The notes under the pieces were generated by a model. The model had not been told where the DNA came from. It did not search any database and saw nothing but the letters and a program-made list of their open reading frames with translations. The translations under genes were made by a program, and so were the position numbers. This document shows positions 36,985 through 47,127 of a stretch of DNA of 64,000 bases, in pieces. The stretch lies in assembly GCA_028288405.1 (NCBI GenBank), contig JAQBNS010000037.1, positions 1 to 64,000 of the forward strand, in the 5' to 3' direction. This stretch comes from Chitinophagaceae bacterium. GTDB taxonomy: Bacteria; Bacteroidota; Bacteroidia; Cytophagales; Cytophagaceae. Position 1 is the first letter of the stretch. Each line of letters starts with the position of its first letter.

Positions 36985-39381
36985 GTGTTGAGGTATTTTA
37001 AATTCCTTTTGTATGGACTTTTTATTGTAAACGCCGGAGCACAGGCCAGAACTGTAAAGCTTAGTGTATACAATGAAATCAATTCTTCCATCATTGCTTT
37101 TCCTCACGTGGTGGTGGACGACAGCATACACCTCATTGGCGATGCGCAAGGCAAACTGAGCATTTCCTGCACCCACAAGAAAACCATTCTTAGGGTCAGC
37201 AATTTTCAATACCACGAAAAAACAATCGTCATAGAACCAGGCGATACAGACTTGGTGATTTCTATCAAGCTGGGGATTTATAAACTCTATATACCCGAAG
37301 AGTATTCCACTGAACTGGCGGTATCCATTGTGAAACGAACACAATACAACGCCCGAAAAAATGATTTCCTAAATAATAAAAACACCTCCTACAAACTCTA
37401 TACCCGCTTTACCATTAGCAGCGAAGAGCCGGATGTATTCAATAGTCTCCTGTTAGGATTTTTAAAAGTGTTTGGCGTAAAGGCTCCGAGATTATTTTCT
37501 CCGGAACACCATTTGTACATCATGGAAACGAACAGTGATTTTTACTTGAAAAATAAAGTCAAGCGAAAAGAATTGTACACCAGCACCAAATCTTCCGGAT
37601 TAGCCTTACCGCTGGTCTTTGCGCAGACCTCGCATGAGTTCATTCCTAATCCCTACAACAACTTCATTAAGATCAATCAAAAAGAATACGTCTCTCCTCT
37701 TGCGGATAATGCGTTGCAGAAGTATTCTTACGCGGTAGTGGATTCTTTTACCACAGCAGGCGTGATCTACTGGACCGTAAAATTCACCCCGAAGATCAAT
37801 AGCAACTTCAACGCGATGTACGGCTTAATGACGGTTTCCAGTGCCAACTTCAGCATCAAAAATTTCATTTGCTATCCAGCCTGGGACAATAGAAATTTCA
37901 GAGAGTATTGTCTCACCTATGGAGATGATCACGCTTTGCAAAACTACAGCATACGCATTTCCAATGTATCACCTCTTCAAAATGAAAAGAAGAAATTCTT
38001 CATACAATCCTCCACGGATTTGTATCCGGATGTTGCAGCTGCAAAAACTAAGTTTGATGAATATGTGGTAGAGATCAACGATACCGTGCTCGTTGACAAA
38101 TCGGATAAAGTATCAGGCTTTACGCGGCCTTATCCCCTGACCAATGCGGATTCATTGACCTATAGTTATTACGATCAGGTCAAATATGCACGGTTCCTTC
38201 AGCAGTTGCTAAACATAGGAGAAAACGTCTACTATGGATTTATTCCTTTAGGAAAGGTAGATCTTGAAACCAATAAAATCGTCAACTTAAATGCTGTGGA
38301 AGGATTTCGTTTGGGATTAGGAGGGGTTACGAATGAAAACTTTAGCAAGCGTCTGTCATTAAAAGGTTTTGTCGCTTTTGGTATTGCAGACAAGCGCACC
38401 AAATATGGTTTAGGAGCCTCTTATAAAATTAATAAACCGTTGGAATGGAAAATTGGTGCAGACTATAGTTACCAATTGACAGAAGCCGGTTCTACCGATC
38501 AGTATTTTTCAGATCCGGTATTTTCCAGTGAGCGCCTTCGTAAATACCAATTGCGCATCATGGATTACAATAGTAGTCTTGCTTTGTTTTCTACCATTCA
38601 CCCTTATCAAAATGTAGACCTCTATGTTGCCAGCGAATGGCAGGACTTGCATACGGCTTATGATTATTTTTACAACGGTGAAGACAAACACCACATGCAG
38701 TTTAACCTGTTGAAAATATCTGCACGCATCGCTCCGTTCGAGAAATACATTAAATTATCGGAACGTAAAATACAACTGGGCAGTAAGTATCCGGTGCTGT
38801 ATGCAGGCTTTACGCAGAACTATGACAACGGAGTTTTCAAAAGCGGTTTTACTTTTTACAAATGGGACATCCGCATTGACCAGGAAATTAAACTGGTGCA
38901 ATTTGGAACGACACACTTGCAATTTATAGCAGGAGCCACAGAAGGCAGTGCGCCTTACACGGCTCTGTTCAATGGAAAAGGAAGTTTAAAATCACCTTCC
39001 GTTGTTACTCACAACAGTTTTGAAACCATGGGCTACAACGAATTCCTCAGCGATCATTACTGGGCCATTTTTATTGCTCATAATTTTGGTAGATTGTATT
39101 ACCGAAGTAAATTGTTTAAACCGTCCCTTCAGCTTTTGTATAACCACGGTAACGGGACATTGAAAAATCCGGAACGTCATCAGGGAGAAATCATTCCTTT
39201 TAAGACCATGGATAAAAACTATTCGGAAGCCGGATTACTATTGACCGATATTCTCTCGCTTAAACTGTCCGGTTTGAAAGTAGGTCTGGGAGGTGGCGTA
39301 TTCATGCGCCTCGGTGAATACCAGTACAATACTTTTGGCAAAAACATTGTTTGGAAATTTTCTATCAACTTCAACATCTAA
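36985..39381 (+). CDS. DUF5686-like outer-membrane protein with carboxypeptidase-regulatory domain
   Basis: A 798-residue protein with a signal peptide (about 1-20, ending NAGAQ). It has a short Ig-like carboxypeptidase-regulatory domain (about 24-95), then the DUF5686 hallmark AVSIVKRTQYNARKNDF, and a long C-terminal region of amphipathic strands ending in an aromatic-rich segment (WKFSINFNI). This predicts a TonB-independent beta-barrel. No ATG is suitable; the frame starts with GTG at 36985 or TTG at 36988, 6 bases after the patatin stop, so translation is probably coupled. The function of the family is unknown. Confidence 0.8.
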   Translation: MLRYFKFLLYGLFIVNAGAQARTVKLSVYNEINSSIIAFPHVVVDDSIHLIGDAQGKLSISCTHKKTILRVSNFQYHEKTIVIEPGDTDLVISIKLGIYKLYIPEEYSTELAVSIVKRTQYNARKNDFLNNKNTSYKLYTRFTISSEEPDVFNSLLLGFLKVFGVKAPRLFSPEHHLYIMETNSDFYLKNKVKRKELYTSTKSSGLALPLVFAQTSHEFIPNPYNNFIKINQKEYVSPLADNALQKYSYAVVDSFTTAGVIYWTVKFTPKINSNFNAMYGLMTVSSANFSIKNFICYPAWDNRNFREYCLTYGDDHALQNYSIRISNVSPLQNEKKKFFIQSSTDLYPDVAAAKTKFDEYVVEINDTVLVDKSDKVSGFTRPYPLTNADSLTYSYYDQVKYARFLQQLLNIGENVYYGFIPLGKVDLETNKIVNLNAVEGFRLGLGGVTNENFSKRLSLKGFVAFGIADKRTKYGLGASYKINKPLEWKIGADYSYQLTEAGSTDQYFSDPVFSSERLRKYQLRIMDYNSSLALFSTIHPYQNVDLYVASEWQDLHTAYDYFYNGEDKHHMQFNLLKISARIAPFEKYIKLSERKIQLGSKYPVLYAGFTQNYDNGVFKSGFTFYKWDIRIDQEIKLVQFGTTHLQFIAGATEGSAPYTALFNGKGSLKSPSVVTHNSFETMGYNEFLSDHYWAIFIAHNFGRLYYRSKLFKPSLQLLYNHGNGTLKNPERHQGEIIPFKTMDKNYSEAGLLLTDILSLKLSGLKVGLGGGVFMRLGEYQYNTFGKNIVWKFSINFNI

Positions 39382-39385
39382 TAGG

Positions 39386-39742
39386 ATGACCAGTAAAGAA
39401 CAATTATTTGAAGCCTTTGGAGAAATCCTCTATGCCATGGCGGCTGTAGACGGCAAAATTCAGAAGGAAGAAAAAGAACTCATAGCTCAGGCCATCAAGC
39501 ATCACCGTCACGAATACGATATTTTATTTTCTTTCAAGCAAGAAGTGAACAAAGCCAGAACCATCAAAGAAGCCTTCGGTAAAGCAATGGACACCTTCCG
39601 TAACTACGGCGCTTTTGACGGTTACAGCGATTTTAAAATCATTCTGGAAAACCTAGCTCAGTCATGTCAGGGCATATCCAAAGAGGAACAGGAAATCATT
39701 GATCAGTTTCACAAGGAGCTGCTAGCTAATTTTAAAATTTAA
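39386..39742 (+). CDS. TerB-like small protein
   Basis: A 118-residue, mostly helical, soluble protein with a TerB-like pattern: ILYAMAAVDGKIQKEEKELIAQAI, then later GISKEEQEIIDQFHKEL (first motif abridged here by family, both with the acidic D-G-x-I/E-E metal-binding style). The frame continues upstream through the previous gene, but the ATG at 39386 lies 4 bases after its stop and gives the expected length. TerB-like domains bind metal ions and occur in membrane-linked stress systems. Here the operon with a patatin and a barrel suggests an envelope role, which is inference. Confidence 0.78.
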   Translation: MTSKEQLFEAFGEILYAMAAVDGKIQKEEKELIAQAIKHHRHEYDILFSFKQEVNKARTIKEAFGKAMDTFRNYGAFDGYSDFKIILENLAQSCQGISKEEQEIIDQFHKELLANFKI

Positions 39743-39748
39743 GAAAAA

Positions 39749-39777
39749 AAAAGAGTTAGAATAAATCTAACTCTTTT
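39749..39777. terminator. bidirectional terminator between the TerB-like gene and parE
   Basis: AAAAGAGTTAGA (39749-39760) pairs perfectly with TCTAACTCTTTT (39766-39777) around a 5-base loop, with an A run before it and T residues at its end. It begins 7 bases past the TerB-like stop. Confidence 0.85.
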
Positions 39778-39850
39778 AGAAATTTGATTGTTTAAATCAT
39801 ATTAGCGGTCTATCAAAAAAATGGTTCCCATTATATTTCAATATTTTTAT

Positions 39851-39873
39851 TCGTCCCTCCTTGCTCGTCCCTC
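39851..39873. repeat. single-arm heptamer repeat (GAGnnAC family)
   Basis: On the minus strand the stretch reads GAGGGAC, GAGCAAG, GAGGGAC, GA. It differs at one base from the left arm of the array at 25714. No inverted partner is nearby. It lies 10 bases beyond the parE stop codon. Confidence 0.7.
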
Positions 39874-39882
39874 ATTACTTTA

Positions 39883-41766
39883 TTATAATTCCTGAGTTTC
39901 AACAACCGGATCCGGTACCACGGCTTCGTCTTTTTCAAAACGCAGGTTCTCGATGATGAACTGCTGTCTCTCTGCCGTGTTCTTACCCATGTAGTAGTTC
40001 AACAATTTACTGATCGATGTTTCTTTCTGTAAAATGACTGGATCTAAACGAATACTATCACCAATGAACTGTCCAAATTCATCCGGAGAAATCTCACCCA
40101 ATCCCTTGAATCGTGTAATCTCAGGTTTATTGCCTAGTTTATTGATCGCCTTTTGCTTGGCGTCTTCGCTGTAACAGTAGATGGTCTCTTTCTTGTTACG
40201 CACTCTAAACAATGGTGTATCCAGAATGTATAAATGTCCGTTACGCACCAGGTCAGGGAAGAATTGTAAAAAGAATGTCATCATCAACAAACGGATGTGC
40301 ATACCGTCTACATCGGCATCGGTAGCCAATACGATTTTGTTGTAACGCAGGCCTTCCAATCCATCTTCGATGTTGAGCGCGTGCTGCAACAAGTTAAACT
40401 CTTCGTTTTCATAAACGATTTTCTTCGTTAGCCCGAAACAGTTCAACGGCTTACCCCTTAAGCTGAATACCGCTTGAGTTTCAACACTTCTTGATTTGGT
40501 GATAGAACCACTGGCAGAATCCCCTTCCGTAATAAACAAAGTAGAATCAAAACGTAGGTCTTTTTTCTCTTCGTCAAAATGAACACGGCAATCGCGTAGT
40601 TTTTTATTGTGCAAATTGGCTTTCTTCGCTCTTTCATTCGCCAGTTTTTTAATACCGGCAATGTCTTTGCGTTCACGTTCAGACTGAAGAATACGCTTCA
40701 ACAAAGCGTCCGCAGTAGAAGGATTTTTATGCAAGTAATCGTCAAATGCTTTCTTTACAAAGTCATTGATCCAATTACGGATGGTCGGTCCTTCAGGACC
40801 GGCCTGTATCGATCCGAGTTTCGTTTTGGTCTGCGATTCGAATACCGGTTCTTGTACACGAACAGCAATCGCCCCTACAATGGATGCGCGAATGTCTGAC
40901 GCGTCAAAATCTTTCTTATAGAAATCCCTGACTGTTTTCACAACCGCTTCTTTAAAGGCCGCTAAGTGCGTTCCTCCTTGCGTGGTATACTGACCGTTTA
41001 CGAAAGAGTAATATTCTTCCCCGTATTGGTTGGCATGTGTTAAAGCGATTTCAATATCATTGCCTTTCAGGTGAACAATCGGATAACGGATATTCTCCAT
41101 GTCCGATTTTTTGTGCAACAAATCATACAATCCTTTCTCTGAGTGAAATGATTTTTCGTTGAATTTGATCGTAAGACCAGCGTTCAGGAACGCATAGTTC
41201 CACATTTGTTCTTCCAGAAATTCCGGAATGAAGTGGAAGTTTTTAAAAATGGTATTGTCGGGAATGAAGGACATGATCGTCCCATTCTTCTCCTGTGTAG
41301 CGCCTTCTTTGTGGTCGTTGACCAGATTACCTTGTTCGAAATCTGCAATCTTTGTGCGACCATCACGAACAGACTGTACCCTGAATTGAGAAGACAAAGC
41401 ATTCACCGCCTTGGTACCGACACCGTTCAATCCTACTGATTTTTGGAAGGCCCCGCTGTCGTATTTGCCACCTGTATTGATTTTAGAAACGCAATCGATC
41501 ACTTTACCCAAAGGTATACCGCGACCGTAATCACGCACGTCTACTCGTTTATCTCCGATTCTGATCTCAATTAATTTACCATGGCCCATCATGTGCTCAT
41601 CGATGGAGTTGTCGACAATCTCTTTCACCAACACATAAATCCCATCGTCATATGCCGATCCATCACCGAGTTTACCGATGTACATACCCGGACGCAGCCT
41701 GATGTGTTCTCTCCAATCAAGTGACTTAATACTGTCTTCGGTATAGTTTGTATTCTTCTCCGCCAT
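39883..41766 (-). CDS. parE: DNA topoisomerase IV subunit B
   Basis: A 627-residue type IIA topoisomerase ATPase subunit. The GHKL ATP site is seen in [23 protein letters not shown] and [14 protein letters not shown], and the TOPRIM metal site in [11 protein letters not shown] and [12 protein letters not shown]. The length and the diverged GxG motifs fit the Bacteroidota ParE more than GyrB. The frame continues to 41859, but the ATG at 41764-41766 gives a sensible N-terminus, MAEKNTNY. The partner parC is not next to it. A perfect 29-bp heptamer-repeat hairpin lies upstream. Confidence 0.9.
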   Translation of the reverse strand: MAEKNTNYTEDSIKSLDWREHIRLRPGMYIGKLGDGSAYDDGIYVLVKEIVDNSIDEHMMGHGKLIEIRIGDKRVDVRDYGRGIPLGKVIDCVSKINTGGKYDSGAFQKSVGLNGVGTKAVNALSSQFRVQSVRDGRTKIADFEQGNLVNDHKEGATQEKNGTIMSFIPDNTIFKNFHFIPEFLEEQMWNYAFLNAGLTIKFNEKSFHSEKGLYDLLHKKSDMENIRYPIVHLKGNDIEIALTHANQYGEEYYSFVNGQYTTQGGTHLAAFKEAVVKTVRDFYKKDFDASDIRASIVGAIAVRVQEPVFESQTKTKLGSIQAGPEGPTIRNWINDFVKKAFDDYLHKNPSTADALLKRILQSERERKDIAGIKKLANERAKKANLHNKKLRDCRVHFDEEKKDLRFDSTLFITEGDSASGSITKSRSVETQAVFSLRGKPLNCFGLTKKIVYENEEFNLLQHALNIEDGLEGLRYNKIVLATDADVDGMHIRLLMMTFFLQFFPDLVRNGHLYILDTPLFRVRNKKETIYCYSEDAKQKAINKLGNKPEITRFKGLGEISPDEFGQFIGDSIRLDPVILQKETSISKLLNYYMGKNTAERQQFIIENLRFEKDEAVVPDPVVETQEL

Positions 41767-41888
41767 GTGTATTGTAGTGTTAGTATAGGACTCTAAGCAG
41801 GATAAATTTACAAAAAATAGCCAAGTGATGCGTGGATGACTTATCCACAAGGAGATCAATAGGCAAATTACTGAAAATCTAACAGATA

Positions 41889-41956
41889 AGGGACGAGCTA
41901 GGAGCTAGGAGGTACGAAATTAATCTCTCGTACCTCCTAGCTCCTAGCTCGTCCCT
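41889..41956. repeat. perfect 29-bp heptamer-repeat hairpin (GAGnnAC family)
   Basis: The left arm 41889-41917 (GGGAC, GAGCTAG, GAGCTAG, GAGGTAC, GA) is the exact reverse complement of 41928-41956, with a 10-base loop. It ends one base before the stop codon of the CHAT gene and lies upstream of parE. It may act as the terminator of the CHAT operon, although there is no strong T tract. Confidence 0.9.
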
Positions 41957-41957
41957 C

Positions 41958-44900
41958 TTATTCAATTCCCACAATTATAAACGCTCCCCAATACTTAGGA
42001 TCCGGATAATCTTTCATAATAGTCTTCTTCGCCTGGGTAAAAGAAGCGTATTTATCATTGGTTCTAAACCAGTTTTCATAAAAACTGACCATCAGTTTTT
42101 GAGTCACTTCATCGGACACTTTGAACAAACTCACAATAACTGTTTTAGCACCCGCTACCTGGAAAGAACGTTGAAGCCCCAATACACCTTCTCCGTGAAC
42201 GACTTCTCCCAAGCCTGTTTCACAAGCGGATAAGACCACCAGGTCCGTATTGTCTAAGACCATGTTCATCGCTTCGTATGCCGTGAGTACACCGTCTTTA
42301 CTGTTAATAGAACCGATCGAAGCATTATGAATGACAGCTCCTCCATTACTAAATAACAAGCCCGATCTCAACAAAGGATTATCTATTTCATTTTCTACCA
42401 GTTCTCCTTCCGGTGTGTTTACTTTCTCCATGTAAAAGCCGTGCGTACTGACGTGAAGTACTTTGGGACTCTGTACATTTTTAATCAATTCTTCCGTCAA
42501 TTCTTTGTTGACGACTAATGTTGTATGCCAATTCTTTTTCTTAAACAAAGAATCCAATAGTTTAACTTCCACTTCCGAGCCCGGTAATTGCTGGATGGTA
42601 TGATGCTTCGTATCCAATGAATCGTTGATGTAATAAAGCGGGTTACCCAACAAAGAAACATTGGTATTCAATATCGCTTTTACTTTTTTATTGTCACGAG
42701 GAGCTGCTCTCTGGAAAAGATCGCGGCTTGTTGAGACCAATGAAATGTTTTTACTGTTAATAAAATATTCACCTTGCGGATCTCTCAATGTTTCCAAATT
42801 GATCTGATTGTAAACTCCGTCATTGACAAAGACAATTTTCTTGTACTCCGCTTTGATAAGGGGCTGTATCGGTTTCCAGAAATAAGCGTAAGAGTGTTCA
42901 TCCTCTATTGCAAACTTGATACAGTTACGGTAATGCTTGAGTCCTTTGGTTTCTATTTCATTGCCATTATGAATGATGATAAAAGCAGGACTTTTCGAAT
43001 GTCCATCCAGCGAAACAATAGCATAACGAATCGAGTCGGTAAACTCTCCCAAAAATTCTCTGTATGGAATCACTTCGAGCAAAACTTCTCCCGGTTCTAA
43101 ATACTTCCGTAGATTTGTCCAGTTGAAATCGATTGTTTTCTTTGAAGTCTTTACAAAGTCATAAGAAATCTCTGTTAGTTTTTTCTCCAGCTCGTCGATG
43201 TTATTTTCAATGGCTTTCACATCAACTCCCATTTCACTTTGCTGCTTGGATGTTAGAGAATACGACAAGGCCAGATTTTCTCTTTGTATCAACAGTTCCT
43301 GGTAGATACGAATAGCCATGGTATCTCCACTGGCCATGATCTGTTGTTTTACTTTCAACAAGGAGTTGAGTAGCAAAGCCCTCGTCTTGATTTCTATATT
43401 CATCACCGTACCTACCATGTCAGGGTATTTCTGATGGTAGCTATCCGTGAAAGCGATCAATTTATAGAACTCCAGGTTGTCTTTGATCTTGTTCCAAAAA
43501 GCAGCTTTCCCTTTTTCGCTCAATACCGGAAATACTTTATCGATGTATACCAATGATTTTTCCGTACACTCTTCGATGTTCTTTACCGTCTGCTCTCTTT
43601 TGTTGAGCATGTAATACATCTTCGCACATTCACCCAGCGCTTCCACATAACCCGGGTGTTCATCGCTGAATAGATCTTTATAAATATATTTAGCCGATTC
43701 AAAAGCATTCACTGCTTTATCATAAACCCTTTGACGCGCATAAATTTTACCAGAGAGCATGACCAGGCGAGCATTGTTGACGTTGACTTCACCAAGCTTC
43801 TTTGTCCAGATGGTTTGTGCCTGTTGAATAGACTCCAATGCCAGATTGTATCGCCCACCGATGATATAATAAATAGCGGCATCTTCCAGTGCAAAGGCAA
43901 AAGCAGAAGACTGTTCACCAAATTCGCTTTTGATAATTTTGAACGATTGAGCGACGACCAAATCTAATTCTTTGGTGATGTCCCTTTTACTTTTTGAATA
44001 TACATGCGCCTCCATTTTGGCCAATACATATTCATGCAGAATCATTCCAAGTTTAATGTTTTCTTCTCCGTATATTTTCTTGTACAACTTCACGACTTCT
44101 TCCATGACTGAAGCGGCTTTCTCTGAGTCACCCAATAAGCTGTACATCTTCTTGCGGTACAGCAGGCAATTGGCATACGCCACAGACTTGTTACCAAATA
44201 CTCGCTCTGCAATAGTCGATGCTCTATCGAAATAATGGTCAGCATCGGAATAATTACCCAAAGCCAAATTCAATTCGCCGTAATAATTCAACACCGTGAT
44301 CAGGTTCTTATGGTCTTTTCCATAACCCGCTTCACGCTCAGAAAGAAGTCGGCTCAGGTATTTCTCTGCTTTCACGTACTTGCCCGTATAGACATACAGC
44401 AAACCGATTTCTTCCATGGAAAATAAATCGGTGGCATCCAGGGTGGATACTTTCTTCAGGTATTCCGATGCTTTGCCTAACAGAGAATCGGCTTCCTGGT
44501 AATCGCCTTCTATGATCTTTAATTTGGCTTTCGTTTCCAGGGCTACTGAATAATGTTTGACATACTTATTCAGTTTTCTTTTTTCAAATAACGTGATGCA
44601 CGTATTGATGTCCTTGTCTACTTCTTTAAATAAACCTCTGTCAATTTCCAAGTCGGCTTTTCGCGTAAGCAAAATAGCGTACTCTTCATTGTCAGTGCCC
44701 AGGTAATCCCCGATTAATTCTAACCCCTTCGTTAAGATTTGAGAAGCCATTTTATAATCGTCCATGTACTCGTACAGGGTTGAACCGATGATGATGGCAT
44801 TCAGGTATTCCGGATTAGAAGGTGAAATATGAGACAGGTAACTTTTACCCAAGTGTGTGCTAAAAATAACTTTCGCTTCATCGAAACGATCCAAACGGGT

Positions 44901-46223
44901 GGTATAAAATTCTGCACGTTTCAATTCCAATGCATGTACTGCGGGAGCTTCTTTACCCAACATGTTTTGTTGCAACAGAATGGCCTGATTGATGGTGGAA
45001 TCGGCTGCTAAATAATCCTTTTGATGAACTTGTACCTGAAACAATTCGACCAAAGCCTGTAATCTGTTTTCATGCAAAGCCGGCAGAAAAGGAGAAGTCA
45101 ACAGTTCTTTTAACATACTCTCCGCCTTGTCCCAATTCAGCAGCACTACTTCGTATTCAATGTCGGTGTAGTTGTTTTTTAAATAAGCAAAACTGTTTCT
45201 ACCATAATAGCCCGTTACTTTAACATCTACATCATTGTTATAATACTCCGCTTCTTCATTTTTATCCTGTTCCAGCAAACTATTGATCAAGGCATGCTCT
45301 ATTTCTATAACAGGCCTGGCATGTGCCATGTAGTACAACTTGGATAAGGCCAGAGCCTCTTTGAATTCTTTCTCTGCAGCAGCAAATTCATCGTTCTTCA
45401 AGTAGCAGGAACCTTTGATGTCATGAATTTCCGCGACAATCGCTTTGTAAGGATCGATCTGCTTCTTCAGTGCATGATAGTTTCGATCAATAAATACCAA
45501 GGCAGAATCTGAGAGTCCGTTTTCAATCAATACGCTTGCTTTCAAAGTCAGGAACTTTCCGTATAACTCTAACCGATGACCTTGTTCTTCCGGACTCAGG
45601 ACAGAAAAATAAATGACATTGGTCTTTTTATGGTATACACTATCGTATTCCATTACTTTCTGAATCTTCTTTAAGTTACCGTCTATCTCTTTCGACACTT
45701 CATTCAGGTAACCTTTCCTGGCATTGCTCAACTCTGTGTAATAAGTCAATTCCAATCGTTCGAAGGGAAGCAGCTCTCGCTCGTGTTGTTTTAAAAACTG
45801 TTGAATGGTATCTGTAGCGGCATACAATCCTTTGTCGAAATAGAGATCAGATAATACTTTGTACACTTTTAGCAAATTCGACTTGCTGACGTCTTTCTTC
45901 GCCAAAGGATACAAGGCTTTGACTTTAGCTAAAGCCTGCTCATACTCTTGGTTGTGGTCGATCTTGCTATTAAAAAAAGCTTTGTAGCTGTTCAATAGTA
46001 AAACCTCCGTACTTTGCGCGCCGGATTTTTTGGCAATGAATTTTTCTGATTTCTTACTATAAAACAAGCCAGCCCTGTAATCTCCATTTTCAGAAAACAA
46101 TTCCAGGTTGCTGAACTCTTTGGCCGTTTTCTTATTGAGCTGAGCATGCGCCGCATCAATTAGAAAAACAAAACAAACAGTGAAAATAAAAAAAGTATGA
46201 ACGTGCTTTTTAATTAAAGCCAT
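41958..46223 (-). CDS. exported TPR-CHAT protease
   Basis: A 1421-residue protein with a signal peptide (about 1-28, ending DAAHAQ), a long array of TPR-type helical repeats (about 60-900) and a C-terminal CHAT domain, a caspase-like cysteine protease fold. Both catalytic residues are present: His1261 in HVSTHGF and Cys1334 in VVLSACETGLGE. The downstream GAKTVIVSLFKVSD is also typical. I chose the ATG at 46221-46223, which gives the best signal peptide; another is at 46250. It overlaps the end of the PorP/SprF gene by 14 bases, so the two are translationally coupled. With the type-B T9SS adhesin two genes upstream, a periplasmic or surface role in secretion, such as processing, is plausible but unproven. 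Confidence 0.9.
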   Translation of the reverse strand: MALIKKHVHTFFIFTVCFVFLIDAAHAQLNKKTAKEFSNLELFSENGDYRAGLFYSKKSEKFIAKKSGAQSTEVLLLNSYKAFFNSKIDHNQEYEQALAKVKALYPLAKKDVSKSNLLKVYKVLSDLYFDKGLYAATDTIQQFLKQHERELLPFERLELTYYTELSNARKGYLNEVSKEIDGNLKKIQKVMEYDSVYHKKTNVIYFSVLSPEEQGHRLELYGKFLTLKASVLIENGLSDSALVFIDRNYHALKKQIDPYKAIVAEIHDIKGSCYLKNDEFAAAEKEFKEALALSKLYYMAHARPVIEIEHALINSLLEQDKNEEAEYYNNDVDVKVTGYYGRNSFAYLKNNYTDIEYEVVLLNWDKAESMLKELLTSPFLPALHENRLQALVELFQVQVHQKDYLAADSTINQAILLQQNMLGKEAPAVHALELKRAEFYTTRLDRFDEAKVIFSTHLGKSYLSHISPSNPEYLNAIIIGSTLYEYMDDYKMASQILTKGLELIGDYLGTDNEEYAILLTRKADLEIDRGLFKEVDKDINTCITLFEKRKLNKYVKHYSVALETKAKLKIIEGDYQEADSLLGKASEYLKKVSTLDATDLFSMEEIGLLYVYTGKYVKAEKYLSRLLSEREAGYGKDHKNLITVLNYYGELNLALGNYSDADHYFDRASTIAERVFGNKSVAYANCLLYRKKMYSLLGDSEKAASVMEEVVKLYKKIYGEENIKLGMILHEYVLAKMEAHVYSKSKRDITKELDLVVAQSFKIIKSEFGEQSSAFAFALEDAAIYYIIGGRYNLALESIQQAQTIWTKKLGEVNVNNARLVMLSGKIYARQRVYDKAVNAFESAKYIYKDLFSDEHPGYVEALGECAKMYYMLNKREQTVKNIEECTEKSLVYIDKVFPVLSEKGKAAFWNKIKDNLEFYKLIAFTDSYHQKYPDMVGTVMNIEIKTRALLLNSLLKVKQQIMASGDTMAIRIYQELLIQRENLALSYSLTSKQQSEMGVDVKAIENNIDELEKKLTEISYDFVKTSKKTIDFNWTNLRKYLEPGEVLLEVIPYREFLGEFTDSIRYAIVSLDGHSKSPAFIIIHNGNEIETKGLKHYRNCIKFAIEDEHSYAYFWKPIQPLIKAEYKKIVFVNDGVYNQINLETLRDPQGEYFINSKNISLVSTSRDLFQRAAPRDNKKVKAILNTNVSLLGNPLYYINDSLDTKHHTIQQLPGSEVEVKLLDSLFKKKNWHTTLVVNKELTEELIKNVQSPKVLHVSTHGFYMEKVNTPEGELVENEIDNPLLRSGLLFSNGGAVIHNASIGSINSKDGVLTAYEAMNMVLDNTDLVVLSACETGLGEVVHGEGVLGLQRSFQVAGAKTVIVSLFKVSDEVTQKLMVSFYENWFRTNDKYASFTQAKKTIMKDYPDPKYWGAFIIVGIE

Positions 46224-47094
46224 AAGAAACTTGTATTTCGTTAGAGCCATAATTATCCAACTTAATGGCTTCGTTACTGAATTCGTAACGGTATCCTATT
46301 TTCAATTTAGGACTGATGGAAACCCTTGCATAAGCTCCAAAGTTAACGGGAGAACTATAACTCACACCCGCCACGAAGGTTTGATTGAATTCAAATCCTA
46401 AGTTTACATAGACGTTCAAGGGTTTGTTCTGGTAATACCTTACCATTAAACTCGGTTCGAAGGCAATGAATTCATTCAGGTCTTTTTTAATACCTGTGAT
46501 CAAAAACAAGTTTCTTTTTAGGGTAGACTTACTTTTTTCATTGTCATAAAACACTTTATTCGGATCAATGAAAAACAAATCCGGAGAGGATAAACCCATG
46601 TAAAATTTCTTCTTCTTGAAATATGCTCCGGGACCTATTCTTACTAAAGTACCTTTGTTTGAATTCATGCTGATGTAAGCATCGTTAGCATCCCATACAA
46701 AAGCCTGATCAAAGTTATTGTTGACAAAACTCACTCCTCCTTTTAATCCAAATTGAAAAAATGATTCTTTGTCTATTTTGATTCTGTAACTCACATTGAT
46801 ATTCATATCGAGTAGCAATTGAGAACCGATTTTATAACGGTTGATCACACCACCCAAACCGATGTTCCTTCTCAATGGCGCTTCTACTGTAGCCAGTTGC
46901 GTATTGGGAGCACCTTTCAAACTCGTCCATTGCGAACGATGGATCACATTGGCAACGAGTCCTGTTGAGGAACCCGCATAAGCAGGGTTATAATACAACT
47001 GCACATATTGAAACTGACCTATTGTGGGCGACAGCTGTGCCTGCGATGCAAAAGGAATAGTTAAAAGCAAAAAGAGAATGTAAATGTTCTTCAT
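46210..47094 (-). CDS. PorP/SprF family T9SS outer-membrane protein
   Basis: A 294-residue beta-barrel of the PorP/SprF family, with a signal peptide (about 1-19, ending FASQAQ). The family start Q.SPTIGQFQYVQLYYNPAYAGS is well preserved, followed by HRSQWTSLKGAPNT, and alternating strands continue to SYGFN at the end. SprF-type members are needed to export specific type-B sorting-domain proteins such as SprB. Here the gene lies 33 bases downstream of just such a cargo gene and overlaps the CHAT gene, so it is probably the dedicated exporter partner of that cargo. Confidence 0.92.
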   Translation of the reverse strand: MKNIYILFLLLTIPFASQAQLSPTIGQFQYVQLYYNPAYAGSSTGLVANVIHRSQWTSLKGAPNTQLATVEAPLRRNIGLGGVINRYKIGSQLLLDMNINVSYRIKIDKESFFQFGLKGGVSFVNNNFDQAFVWDANDAYISMNSNKGTLVRIGPGAYFKKKKFYMGLSSPDLFFIDPNKVFYDNEKSKSTLKRNLFLITGIKKDLNEFIAFEPSLMVRYYQNKPLNVYVNLGFEFNQTFVAGVSYSSPVNFGAYARVSISPKLKIGYRYEFSNEAIKLDNYGSNEIQVSYGFN

Positions 47095-47127
47095 CAGAAA
47101 GAAAGCAAAGCTATGGAGTATGGTATA

